Numbered from the stretch's first letter, positions 8,947-17,073 are shown. The stretch is 64,000 nucleotides of DNA from Pseudomonas sp. UMAB-08 (GCF_900095225.1 NZ_LT607425.1:76098-140097), one strand, 5' to 3'. Notes: generated by a model not told the origin, from the letters alone. Program-made: numbers and translations.

Positions 8947-9897
8947 TTAGATGAGCCCGAGTTGGTGCAGCGCGGCTTGGGCTGACAGGGGATCTTCGGC
9001 GAGGGTCAATCCGTCGATCTCAGTGGTAGATACGGACAGCTCGGCAAAGTGGATGCATACCGTGGGTCCGGTCAGCAGCTTGGGGCAGGCGATGTTGCTC
9101 AAAAGCTTGGGCAATTGGCTGAGGTTCAGTGCCTTGCTGGAATACAGCAGCAGGGCGCGGGCCTGCAGGTACTCCACCGCGAGCGCCAACTCGCCGTTCG
9201 GCAGCGGCCAATCGAAGACCTGCACCGGGCAATCGGCGCTGCTGATCAGCCAGGCAGTCAGCCACAGGTGCGGTTCCAATGGCAGGTCGGACTGATTGAC
9301 CAGTAACAGAGGAGCGCCGCTGAGTTGGCGGTTGTTGTAGTAGATCCGTGCCCCCAGCTTGCTGCGCAGCCACGAGTAAAAAAACACGCGCTCCAGCTGC
9401 GCGCCGAACTGTCCCTGCCAGCGCTGTTCCAGCTCTGCCAGCAACGGCAGCAAAAGCTGCTCGCAAAGGGTGCGAGGCGGGTACAGCGCCATGGCCTGAT
9501 TGACGGTTTCGTCAACCTTGCGTTCGTCCAGTTGGCTGATCGCCTGCATCAACGCCTGGCGCAACGTGTCCCAGTCGTTTTCAGGGTTGTTCGCGACCGG
9601 CTGTTGAGAGTCGAGCAGGTGTTTGACCTGGCTGACCGAGACGCCCCGGTTGAGCCACGTCAGGATCGTCAGGATGCGTTGCACATGCTCGGCCGAATAC
9701 AGGCGATGGCCTTTGGGCGTGCGCTGTGGCACCACCAGTCCGTAGCGCCGTTCCCATGCGCGCAGGGTGACGGCGTTGACCCCGGTTTGCCGGGCGACTT
9801 CGCGGATCGGCAACCAGCCCTGTTCCAGCGCCAATGCGTAGGCATCGGGCCCGGATTCCGGGGCATCGTCGAGTGCATCGCAGCTAGAATCGTTCAT
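8947..9897 (-). CDS. litR: MerR-family light-response regulator of the LitR/CarH type
   Basis: 316 residues. A MerR winged-helix domain occupies about residues 28-98 (LPIREVARQTGVNAVTLRAWERRYGL, then TPKGHRLYSAEHV). About 200 residues of a CarH-like helical and Rossmann-like region follow. I do not see the cobalamin-ligating His motif typical of B12-dependent CarH, consistent with the class II LitR proteins of P. putida (PplR), which I recall acting together with short LOV photoreceptors rather than B12. It is the second gene of the operon it probably represses, 3 bases after the DUF523 gene. TGTACA-N12-TGTACA sites at 10888-10961 match the recalled PplR1 operator exactly. Confidence 0.88.
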   Translation of the reverse strand: MNDSSCDALDDAPESGPDAYALALEQGWLPIREVARQTGVNAVTLRAWERRYGLVVPQRTPKGHRLYSAEHVQRILTILTWLNRGVSVSQVKHLLDSQQPVANNPENDWDTLRQALMQAISQLDERKVDETVNQAMALYPPRTLCEQLLLPLLAELEQRWQGQFGAQLERVFFYSWLRSKLGARIYYNNRQLSGAPLLLVNQSDLPLEPHLWLTAWLISSADCPVQVFDWPLPNGELALAVEYLQARALLLYSSKALNLSQLPKLLSNIACPKLLTGPTVCIHFAELSVSTTEIDGLTLAEDPLSAQAALHQLGLI

Positions 9898-9900
9898 GGG

Positions 9901-10866
9901 TTAGATCGCATTTCGCAGGCTGAGATTTTCCGGGTGCGGTTGCAGGTAAATCTGCTGGGCCACGTACGGGTCGGGGTTCTGGCGCAAGTGATGCTTGAGC
10001 AAGGTCAAGGGCACCACCAGCGGCACGATGCCTCGGCGGTATTGAGCAATCAGGCGCTGCATTTCCTGGCTGTCCCCAGGACTCATGGTTTTTTTGAAAT
10101 AGCCGTTGAGGTGCTGCAAGACATTGGTGTGGGTGCCACGGGTGGCGCATTTTTTCAGCGCGCTCATCAACGCGCTGAAGTAGCGCGGGCCGACTTCATT
10201 CGGATCGGCTTTGGCCATGGAACCGAGCATTTTCCCCAACACCCTGTACTGCGCCGGGTGGTTGGCCATCAGTTGGTATTTGTAGCGCGAGTGGAATTCG
10301 GTCAGCCCGCGACGGGTCAGTCCGTTGCGCAGCAAGGCTTGCCAGTCGGCGTAGGCAAACACGCGGGTGATGAAGTTTTCTCGCAGCACCGGGTCATTGA
10401 GGCGACCGTCTTCTTCCACCGGCAGATTCGGGTGCCGAGCGCAAAAAGCCTGGGCATAAATCCCACGACCGCCGTCCGTTGCCGGTACGCCGTTGTCCTG
10501 GTAGACCTTGACCCGCTCCAGACCGCATGAGGGGGACTTTTGCATAAAGATGTAGCCGCAGATGTCGTCCATTTCGGTCGCCATGTGCGTGCCGTAATCT
10601 GCCAGCGCCTGGGTCACGTTCAATTCGCTGTGCACGCTGCCGACCGCCTGTGGATTAGCGGGGTCACCGATCAGGCGAATGGCTTCGCGGGGAATGCCCA
10701 TGCCGATGGCCACTTCCGGGCAGGCCGGTACGAAGTCGAAATGCTCATTCAGGCTGCGGGTACACAGGTGCGACTCTTTGTGGCCGCCGTTAAAACGCAC
10801 TTCGACGCCCATCAGGCAGGCGCTGACGCCGAGCTTCGGTTTGTGGATGGCGGGGGTGCTGGTCAT
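9901..10866 (-). CDS. DUF523 and DUF1722 (YbgA-like) fusion protein
   Basis: 321 residues. DUF523 spans about residues 10-160 (KLGVSACLMGVEVRFNGGHK, MQKSPSCGLERVKVY). DUF1722/YbgA covers about 190-310 (EFHSRYKYQLMANHPAQYRVLG). The function of either domain is not established to my knowledge. E. coli ybgA (DUF1722 alone) is also upstream of phr, so the link with photolyase is old. The start at 10866 (MTSTPAIHKP) follows the operator/promoter block; an in-frame ATG at 10944 would lie upstream of the -10 element and is rejected. First gene of the light operon. Confidence 0.9.
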   Translation of the reverse strand: MTSTPAIHKPKLGVSACLMGVEVRFNGGHKESHLCTRSLNEHFDFVPACPEVAIGMGIPREAIRLIGDPANPQAVGSVHSELNVTQALADYGTHMATEMDDICGYIFMQKSPSCGLERVKVYQDNGVPATDGGRGIYAQAFCARHPNLPVEEDGRLNDPVLRENFITRVFAYADWQALLRNGLTRRGLTEFHSRYKYQLMANHPAQYRVLGKMLGSMAKADPNEVGPRYFSALMSALKKCATRGTHTNVLQHLNGYFKKTMSPGDSQEMQRLIAQYRRGIVPLVVPLTLLKHHLRQNPDPYVAQQIYLQPHPENLSLRNAI

Positions 10867-10887
10867 AACGAACCTCTGAGCTGGACT

Positions 10888-10911
10888 TGTACAGATACTG
10901 TTTTCTGTACA
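10888..10911. promoter_or_regulatory. LitR/PplR-type operator 1 (TGTACA-N12-TGTACA)
   Basis: Two perfect TGTACA half sites at 10888-10893 and 10906-10911 separated by exactly 12 bases. This is the direct repeat I recall reported for P. putida PplR1. It lies just downstream of the predicted -10 box of the minus-strand promoter, where a bound repressor would block initiation or early elongation. Confidence 0.85.
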
Positions 10912-10921
10912 ACTTAGGTCC

Positions 10922-10949
10922 ATCATAGGTTCGCGCTTGTACAAGTCAA
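10922..10949 (-). promoter_or_regulatory. Sigma-70 promoter of the light operon
   Basis: On the minus strand TTGACT (10944-10949) is followed after 16 bases by TATGAT (10922-10927), a strong -35/-10 pair. One TGTACA half site (10938-10943) lies directly after the -35 box, inside the spacer, so repressor and RNA polymerase would compete. Confidence 0.75.
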
Positions 10950-10961
10950 ATTATTTGTACA
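10938..10961. promoter_or_regulatory. LitR/PplR-type operator 2 (TGTACA-N12-TGTACA)
   Basis: Second perfect copy, with half sites at 10938-10943 and 10956-10961 and again exactly 12 bases between them. It overlaps the -35 box and spacer. The two operators start 50 bases apart, close to five helical turns, so cooperative binding on one face is possible. Confidence 0.87.
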
Positions 10962-11039
10962 GGAATTGTCACGGATTGGCAGAAAGAGGGCTTCCGTGAC
11001 GAGGTCAGGTAAGGGTTAGGAGAGGTGTTCGGCGCGACG

Positions 11040-11255
11040 CTATTTCCAGCCGAGACACCAGGCTTCAGTGTTTTGCAGGGTTTGCCAGGGAAAGCGTTCA
11101 CTGCGCTGGGTGAGCACGGCTTGTAATTCGATATCCAGGACGTTGCCTTCTTCGTCGCAGAACAGTTCGGTGACCAGAAAATGCTTTTCACGGTGTTGAG
11201 GATGGGCTGCTGTCCACTTGGACAGCAGCAATTTACGCGGATTGAAGCGGTTCAT
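11040..11255 (-). CDS. TIGR02450-family Trp-rich small protein
   Basis: 71 residues (MNRFNPRKLLLSKWTAAHPQ at the start, W-containing WQTLQNTEAWCLGWK at the end), matching the short Trp-rich family TIGR02450 as I remember it. The start at 11255 overlaps the stop of the renalase gene by ATGA, so the two are co-transcribed. Family function is unknown; members are often found near photolyase/cryptochrome genes, which fits this neighbourhood. Confidence 0.82.
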   Translation of the reverse strand: MNRFNPRKLLLSKWTAAHPQHREKHFLVTELFCDEEGNVLDIELQAVLTQRSERFPWQTLQNTEAWCLGWK

Positions 11256-12238
11256 TCCAGATGCTCGATCAGTCGGCGCGCAGCCTCTTGACCGCTGAGC
11301 CATGCACCTTCGACACGGCCTGACAGGCACCAGTCGCCACACACATACAAGCCCAGATCCGAGTCGGACAATGCGCCCCATTCGTGGGCGGTTGCCGGGC
11401 GTGCGTACAGCCAGCGGTGTGCCAGCGTGAACGCGGGGGCGGGCATGGCGCAGCCGACCAGTTCAGCGAAAGCTCCGTGCAATTGTTCGATCACGGCTTC
11501 CTTGGGCATGTCCAGGTGCTGCTTGCTCCAGGCGCTGGTGGCATGCAAAACCCAGGTGTCGAGTGCGCTGTCACGTCCCGGTTTGCTACGGTTGCGGGCC
11601 AGCCAGTCAAGCGCGCTGTCCTGCACGAAGCAGCCCTCCATCGGGGTTTGCAGGGGGGTGTCGAACGCCAGTGCCACGGCCCAGGTCGGCTCCATCTGCA
11701 CACCGGCAGCGACGCCAGCGAGTTTCGGCGCGGCGGCCAGCAAGGTTGTCGCTTGCGGTGCGGGCGTGGCGATGACCACGTGGCTGAAGGGGCCGTAGGT
11801 AATGCCGTCGGCGTCCTGCAGATTCCAGTGTTCTTCGCCGCGAAAGACTTCAGTGATCCGGCAAGAGAAGGTGACCGGCAGATCGCCGCGCATCGCTCGG
11901 GTAATCGCGCTCATGCGCGGGGTACCGACCCAGCGCACTTGTTCATCCGGCGACGGACTGAGCTTGCCTGCGTGGTAGTTGTAGAGCAATGGCTTCCATT
12001 CAGCGACGTGGCCTTTGGTTTGCCATTGCTGCACCGCGTCGACGAAGCGGCGGTCGCGAGCAGTGAAATACTGCGCGCCCAGATCCAGAGAGCCTGCATC
12101 GCTGCGCTTGCTGGACATTCGGCCGCCACTGCCGTGGCTTTTATCGAAAAGATGAACCGCATGCCCGGCGGCGTGCAGGGCTTGGGCGGCGGAGAGTCCG
12201 GCGATGCCGGTGCCGATGATTGCGATGGGTACAGTCAT
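11252..12238 (-). CDS. Bacterial renalase (dihydro-NAD(P) oxidase)
   Basis: 328 residues. The protein closely resembles the P. syringae enzyme solved as a bacterial renalase, including IIGTGIAGLSAAQAL (FAD loop), HLFDKSHGSGGRMSSKRSD, LGAQYFTARDRRF and the C-terminal YVCGDWCLSGRVEGAWLSG. Renalases oxidise the toxic 2- and 6-dihydro isomers of NAD(P)H back to NAD(P)+, passing electrons to oxygen. This assignment uses my memory of that sequence. It has a possible LitR operator 49 bases upstream of its start and shares its transcript with the Trp-rich gene. Confidence 0.88.
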   Translation of the reverse strand: MTVPIAIIGTGIAGLSAAQALHAAGHAVHLFDKSHGSGGRMSSKRSDAGSLDLGAQYFTARDRRFVDAVQQWQTKGHVAEWKPLLYNYHAGKLSPSPDEQVRWVGTPRMSAITRAMRGDLPVTFSCRITEVFRGEEHWNLQDADGITYGPFSHVVIATPAPQATTLLAAAPKLAGVAAGVQMEPTWAVALAFDTPLQTPMEGCFVQDSALDWLARNRSKPGRDSALDTWVLHATSAWSKQHLDMPKEAVIEQLHGAFAELVGCAMPAPAFTLAHRWLYARPATAHEWGALSDSDLGLYVCGDWCLSGRVEGAWLSGQEAARRLIEHLE

Positions 12239-12286
12239 AGGGGCCTCGTTTACCTTGTCCGTACAGACTACGCCGTAGTTAAAACC

Positions 12287-12310
12287 TGTACAATATTGTT
12301 TTTTGGTATA
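12287..12310. promoter_or_regulatory. Near-perfect LitR/PplR-type operator between renalase and epimerase-hemH
   Basis: TGTACA at 12287-12292 and GGTATA at 12305-12310, separated by 12 bases. Read on the minus strand it is TATACC-N12-TGTACA, one mismatch from the recalled consensus T(G/A)TACA-N12-TGTACA. It sits in the divergent intergenic region. Confidence 0.65.
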
Positions 12311-12312
12311 AC
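12304..12312 (+). promoter_or_regulatory. Possible extended -10 promoter toward the epimerase and hemH
   Basis: TG-G-TATAAC forms an extended -10 element (TGnTATAAT-like) that overlaps the second half of the operator at 12287-12310. No good -35 box is seen, as is common for extended -10 promoters. Transcription would give a leader of about 190 bases before the epimerase start. Confidence 0.4.
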
Positions 12313-12510
12313 TTGCTGCCTCATGCTGATCGTACGGCTCGACAGCTTGAGTCTGGCGCCCTGATGGGTTCTTTCAACTACCCGAACGGGTCATGCAGCG
12401 TCACCGCTTTCAGGGGTAGCCTATTGTTAGGTCAACGGCGGCGAGTAAAAGCGCCGGGCTGTAATTAATAGACTAACGATTTGCGACGAACGCCACGCGA
12501 GGGAGATGTC

Positions 12511-13413
12511 ATGCACATATTGCTGACCGGCGGTACTGGTTTGATAGGACGTCAACTCTGCAAGCACTGGCGGGCTCAAGGTCATCAGCTCACCGTCTGG
12601 AGTCGAAGGCCTGGAGAGGTCGGTAAACTCTGCGGCGATTCGGTCCGCGGCATTGCGCGTCTTGACGAGTTGGGGGCCGAACCGGTTGATGCGGTGATCA
12701 ATCTGGCAGGCGAGCCGATTGCCGACAGGCCCTGGACCCGCAAGCGCAAGTTACTGCTGTTGAGCAGTCGCATCGGCCTCACCGAACAGCTGCTCGCGTG
12801 GCTGGAGCGGCGTGAACAAAAACCTCAGGTGTTGATTTCTGGCTCGGCGGTGGGTTGGTATGGCGATGGTGGCGAGCGTGAGCTGGACGAAGACGCGCAG
12901 CCAGTCATCCGCGATTTTGCCAGCCAGTTGTGCGAAAGCTGGGAAGAGACCGCGCAACGTGCGGAGGAGTTGGGCATCCGTGTGGTGATTGTGCGCACGG
13001 GGTTGGTGTTGGCCAATCCTGGTGGCTTTTTGCAGCGCCTGTTGCTGCCGTTCAAACTCGGTCTGGGCGGCCCCATCGGCAATGGCCGGCAATGGATGTC
13101 GTGGATTCATTTGCGCGATCAAGTTGCGCTGATTGATTTTCTGTTGAACCAGCCTGACGCCCGAGGTCCTTATAATGCCTGCGCGCCACACCCTGTGCGT
13201 AATCGCGAATTCGCCAAGACGCTGGCTGACGTGCTGCACCGTCCAGCGTTCATGCCATTGCCGGCCCCTGTGTTGCGCGTGCTGATGGGCGAAATGTCCG
13301 AGATGTTGCTGGGTGGTCAGCGCGCGCAACCAGGTCGATTGCAAGCGGCAGGTTTCACTTTCCAATTCACTGATCTGCACGCGGCCCTGGATAATTTACT
13401 GGGTCGCCACTGA
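12511..13413 (+). CDS. TIGR01777-family NAD(P)-binding epimerase
   Basis: 300 residues; an extended SDR with the N-terminal loop MHILLTGGTGLIGRQL, the VINLAGEPIADRPW motif and a C-terminal DUF1731-like part (RPAFMPLPAPVLRVLMGEMSEMLLGGQR). Known members are often annotated nucleoside-diphosphate-sugar epimerase or SulA-like, but the reaction is not established. The ATG at 12511 has GGGAGATG just upstream; an ATG at 12481 lacks a site. It is 13 bases from hemH and likely in one transcript with it. Confidence 0.9.
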   Translation: MHILLTGGTGLIGRQLCKHWRAQGHQLTVWSRRPGEVGKLCGDSVRGIARLDELGAEPVDAVINLAGEPIADRPWTRKRKLLLLSSRIGLTEQLLAWLERREQKPQVLISGSAVGWYGDGGERELDEDAQPVIRDFASQLCESWEETAQRAEELGIRVVIVRTGLVLANPGGFLQRLLLPFKLGLGGPIGNGRQWMSWIHLRDQVALIDFLLNQPDARGPYNACAPHPVRNREFAKTLADVLHRPAFMPLPAPVLRVLMGEMSEMLLGGQRAQPGRLQAAGFTFQFTDLHAALDNLLGRH

Positions 13414-13426
13414 AATAGGATGTTGC

Positions 13427-14452
13427 ATGACCGATCACGCGCTGTTGCTGGTCAATCTGGGTTCACCGGCGTCGACCAAGGTGGCGGATGTCCGCAGCTA
13501 CCTGAATCAATTTTTGATGGACCCCTATGTTATTGACCTGGCTTGGCCCATTCGGCGCTTGCTGGTGTCACTGATCCTGGTCAAGCGTCCCGAGCAGTCG
13601 GCGCATGCCTACGCTTCGATCTGGTGGGACGAAGGTTCGCCGCTGGTGGTGCTGAGTCAGCGTTTGCAAAAAGCCATGGTCAAGGAGTGGACCCAAGGTC
13701 CGGTCGAGCTGGCGATGCGGTATGGCGAGCCGTCAATCGAGACGATGCTCACGCGCCTGGCGGCCCAAGGTATTCAGAAGGTGACGCTGGCGCCGCTGTA
13801 CCCGCAGTTTGCCGACAGCACCGTGACCACGGTGATCGAAGAGGCAAAGCGGGTCGTGCGGGCGAAACACCTGAAACTACAGTTTTCGGTGCTGCAACCC
13901 TTTTACGACCAACCCGAATACATTGATGCGCTGGCGGAGCATGTCCGGCCGCATCTGCAGCAGGAACATGACCATCTGCTGCTGAGCTTCCACGGCCTGC
14001 CAGAGCGGCATTTGCACAAGCTTGATCCGACCGGCAATCATTGTTTCAAGGGTTCTGATTGCTGCCAGATGGCGTCTGCGGAAGTGCTTGCCACATGCTA
14101 TCGCGCTCAATGCCTGCGCACGGCGGCGCTGTTCGCTGAGCGTTTGGGCTTGCCCGAAGGCAAATGGTCGGTGTCGTTTCAGTCACGGCTGGGCCGGGCC
14201 AAGTGGATCGAACCGTACACGGAGGCACGACTTGAAGCCTTGGCGCAGCAGGGGGTCAAAAAGATCCTGGTGATGTGCCCGGCGTTTGTCGCTGACTGCA
14301 TCGAGACCCTGGAAGAAATCGGTGATCGTGGCCGCGAGCAATTTCGCGAAGCCGGTGGCGACGACTTGGTCCTGATCCCTTGTCTCAATGATGACCCGAA
14401 TTGGGCAGCGGCGCTGAATGCGCTGTGTGAGCGTGCGCCGTTGATGCTTTGA
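13427..14452 (+). CDS. hemH: Ferrochelatase
   Basis: 341 residues. Inserts Fe2+ into protoporphyrin IX, the last step of heme synthesis, at the inner membrane surface. It begins MTDHALLLVNLGSP; the catalytic His lies in SFHGLPERH near residue 190, and a second conserved region is CPAFVADCIETLEEIG with the metal-site Glu. The start at 13427 follows ATAGGA by 6 bases; a longer frame from 13313 overlaps the epimerase and is rejected. Loss of hemH makes E. coli light-sensitive (visA) by protoporphyrin build-up, which fits its place beside a light-response locus. Confidence 0.96.
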   Translation: MTDHALLLVNLGSPASTKVADVRSYLNQFLMDPYVIDLAWPIRRLLVSLILVKRPEQSAHAYASIWWDEGSPLVVLSQRLQKAMVKEWTQGPVELAMRYGEPSIETMLTRLAAQGIQKVTLAPLYPQFADSTVTTVIEEAKRVVRAKHLKLQFSVLQPFYDQPEYIDALAEHVRPHLQQEHDHLLLSFHGLPERHLHKLDPTGNHCFKGSDCCQMASAEVLATCYRAQCLRTAALFAERLGLPEGKWSVSFQSRLGRAKWIEPYTEARLEALAQQGVKKILVMCPAFVADCIETLEEIGDRGREQFREAGGDDLVLIPCLNDDPNWAAALNALCERAPLML

Positions 14453-15157
14453 TTGGCGAGATATGTGGGGTGGGCTCCGTCTTCGACGCCGCGCTGTCGC
14501 GCAGCAAACTGGGTGTTTGGTTCACTCTGAATTCCCGTGGGAGGCTTGCAACTATGCGTCCCGCGGCGAAAGCGTTAGATAAGGTTCAAATACTCCGCAA
14601 GTCATGACGCTCTTCGTTACACGATGGGCCTCTTCGCAGGCAAGCCTGCTCCTACAGGGTTTTGATCTGCCTTTTGGATTTTGTGTGAATTGACTATCGA
14701 ATTACGGCAAGGCCCCTTTACCAGAAGGCCGAGCGCAGGCGTTGCGCAGGGGGTAACGAGGCAAGGATGCCGAGTAAGCCGCACGGGGCCAGGGACGGCC
14801 CCTTGCGGCGACCCCGGAGCAACGCTGGAGCGAGGGAAATCCTCGCCTAAGCGAGGATCCGTATGGAGGGGCAAAGCGTTTTGGCGGGACCTTTTTGGCG
14901 TTTGAAAAAGGTTCCTCGCTGTAAAAGCGAAACCATAATTCCAGCAACCACACATGCCGGATATACACCCAAGACAAAGCGCCAACGCATTTTATTAAAT
15001 AATAAAAATCTGTTTGATAGGCGCGGACTCATTCGCGAAAGGCTTAACGCGGAGCAGCAGAATTACCGTAGCAGCCCATTCGCGAATGAATTCACTCCCA
15101 CATAACCTGCACAAAGAGTGTGCCTTGCGCAGTCCCTTGCGGGGACGAAGCGAAAAA
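14453..15157. repeat. Gene-poor 705-base stretch with REP-like and dispersed-repeat sequence
   Basis: No convincing gene. At 14628-14660 lies a REP-like fragment (TTCGCAGGCAAGCCTGCTCC, then TACAGGG). From about 14697 to 14935 runs a segment (AAGGCCCCTTTACCAGAAGG to the GAGGATCCGTATGGAGGGGC region) that I recall as a dispersed non-coding sequence in fluorescens-group genomes, usually mispredicted as short hypothetical proteins. At 15026-15100 two inverted ATTCGCGAA-type REP halves occur. Short frames here on both strands have unlikely compositions and are left out. Confidence 0.6.
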
Positions 15158-16435
15158 CTAAAGCATCTCCTCCAGCTTCTTCTTGTGCTTCCAGCTGTCA
15201 TTGCCTGGCAGCAACAGGTTCAGCGCAATCGCGACCACGGCACACAGGGCAATGCCCTTGAGGCCGAAGTCGTCAGGGCCGGAGCCTGTACCGATCAATA
15301 CCCCGCCGATACCAAACACCAGCGTCACCGACACAATCACCAGATTGCGCGCTTCGGCGAGGTCGACTTTGTGCCGGATCAGGGTGTTCATCCCCACCGC
15401 CGCGATTGAGCCGAACAGCAGGCAGAGAATCCCGCCCATCACCGGAATCGGGATGCTTTGCAGCAACGCACCGAACTTGCCGATGAAAGCCAGGCTGATG
15501 GCGAATATCGCCGCCCAGGTCATGATCTTCGGGTTGTAGTTCTTGGTCAGCATCACCGCGCCCGTGACTTCGGCGTAGGTGGTGTTCGGTGGTCCGCCAA
15601 ACAGGCCGGCCGCTGTTGTCGCAATACCATCACCGAGCAGGGTGCGATGCAGACCTGGCGCTTTCAGGTAATCGCGCCCGGTCACGCTGCCGACCGCAAT
15701 TACCCCGCCGATATGCTCGATGGCCGGTGCCAGGGCAACTGGAACGATGAACAGAATCGCCTGCCAGTTGAACTCCGGTGCGGTGAAATGGGGAAGTGCC
15801 AACCAAGGGGCGGCGGCAATTTTCGCGGTATCGACCACGCCGAAATAGAACGCCAGAGCAAAGCCGACCAGGACCCCTGAGATAATCGGCACCAGACGAA
15901 AAATCCCTTTGCCGAACACAGCGACGATCACGGTGGTCAGCAGGGCCGGCATCGAGATCAACATCGCGATGCGATAAGGGATCAGTTCCGCGCCGTCACC
16001 GCCTTTGCCCATGGCCATGTTCGCGGCAATCGGCGCCATGGCCAGACCAATCGAGATGATCACTGGGCCGATCACCACTGGCGGTAACAAACGGTCGATA
16101 AAACCGGTGCCTTTGACCTTCACTGCCAGGCCCAGGAACGTGTAAACGAAGCCTGCCGCCATCACGCCGCCCATGGTCGCTGCCAGGCCGAACTGACCCT
16201 TGGCGAGAATGATCGGGGTGATGAAGGCGAAGCTCGATGCCAGGAATACGGGCACCTGACGTCGGGTCACGATCTGGAACAGCAGTGTGCCAAGCCCGGC
16301 GGTGAACAATGCGACGTTAGGATCGAGCCCGGTGATCAGTGGCATCAAGACCAATGCGCCGAAGGCCACAAACAGCATTTGAGCCCCCGACAGAACCGTA
16401 CGCCAGAGTGGATCGTTGAACTCATCCGGCTTCAT
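15158..16435 (-). CDS. uraA: Uracil permease, NCS2 family
   Basis: 425 residues with 12-14 hydrophobic segments; imports uracil in symport with protons across the inner membrane. The family segment VALAPAIEHIGGVIAVGSVTG carries the conserved Glu of the substrate site. GGPPNTTYAEVTGAVMLTKN is the second signature. The start at 16435 (MKPDEFNDPLWR) shares one base with the upp stop (TGATG), so it is translationally coupled to upp. Together they form the uracil salvage operon. Confidence 0.95.
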   Translation of the reverse strand: MKPDEFNDPLWRTVLSGAQMLFVAFGALVLMPLITGLDPNVALFTAGLGTLLFQIVTRRQVPVFLASSFAFITPIILAKGQFGLAATMGGVMAAGFVYTFLGLAVKVKGTGFIDRLLPPVVIGPVIISIGLAMAPIAANMAMGKGGDGAELIPYRIAMLISMPALLTTVIVAVFGKGIFRLVPIISGVLVGFALAFYFGVVDTAKIAAAPWLALPHFTAPEFNWQAILFIVPVALAPAIEHIGGVIAVGSVTGRDYLKAPGLHRTLLGDGIATTAAGLFGGPPNTTYAEVTGAVMLTKNYNPKIMTWAAIFAISLAFIGKFGALLQSIPIPVMGGILCLLFGSIAAVGMNTLIRHKVDLAEARNLVIVSVTLVFGIGGVLIGTGSGPDDFGLKGIALCAVVAIALNLLLPGNDSWKHKKKLEEML

Positions 16436-17073
16436 CAGGCGTCCTTCTGCTTGGTGCCGAATATTTTGTCGCCGGCATCGCCCAGGCCCGGAATGATGTA
16501 GCCGTGTTCGTTCAGGCATTGATCGATGGACGCGGTGTAGATCATCACGTCAGGGTGCGCTTTATCCACGGCAGCGATGCCCTCTGGCGCGGCAACCAGG
16601 ACCATGGCGCGGATTTCCTTGCAGCCGGCTTTTTTCAGCAGGTCGATGGCGGCGATCATGGAGCTGCCGGTGGCCAGCATCGGGTCGATGATCATCGCCA
16701 GACGCTCGTTGATTTCCGGGACCAGCTTTTCCAGATAGGTATGCGCTTGCAGGGTTTCTTCGTTGCGGGCCAGGCCCACGGCGCTGACCTTGGCGCCCGG
16801 AATCAGGCTGAGTACACCGTCGAGCATGCCGATGCCGGCGCGCAGGATCGGTACCACCGTGATTTTCTTGCCCGCGATTTTCTCGACCTGCACAGTGCCG
16901 GCCCACCCCTGGATTTCGTAGTTTTCCAGCGGCAGGTCTTTGGTCGCCTCGTAGGTGAGTAGCGCACCGACTTCCTGAGCAAGCTCGCGGAAGTTCTTCG
17001 TGCTAATGTCAGCCCGGCGCATAAGGCCGAGTTTGTGGCGGATCAGCGGATGGCGGATCTCACGGATAGGCAT
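16435..17073 (-). CDS. upp: Uracil phosphoribosyltransferase
   Basis: 212 residues, the usual length. Makes UMP from uracil and PRPP. Seen are MPIREIRHPLIRHKLGLMR at the start, VPILRAGIGMLDG and the PRPP loop MIIDPMLATGSSMIAAID near residue 130. The C-terminal GYIIPGLGDAGDKIFGTK is the uracil-binding region. First gene of the upp-uraA operon, divergent from hpt across 162 bases, which include the palindrome TAGATTAATCTA at 17109-17120. Confidence 0.97.
   Translation of the reverse strand: MPIREIRHPLIRHKLGLMRRADISTKNFRELAQEVGALLTYEATKDLPLENYEIQGWAGTVQVEKIAGKKITVVPILRAGIGMLDGVLSLIPGAKVSAVGLARNEETLQAHTYLEKLVPEINERLAMIIDPMLATGSSMIAAIDLLKKAGCKEIRAMVLVAAPEGIAAVDKAHPDVMIYTASIDQCLNEHGYIIPGLGDAGDKIFGTKQKDA

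Noticed and set aside
9325..10530. 401-codon open frame on the plus strand
   Set aside because: Covers the regulator and DUF523/DUF1722 genes in antisense and has no motif.
14681..14905. 74-codon frame typical of recurrent 'hypothetical proteins'
   Set aside because: Falls in the dispersed non-coding segment; Arg/Gly-rich composition and no ribosome site.
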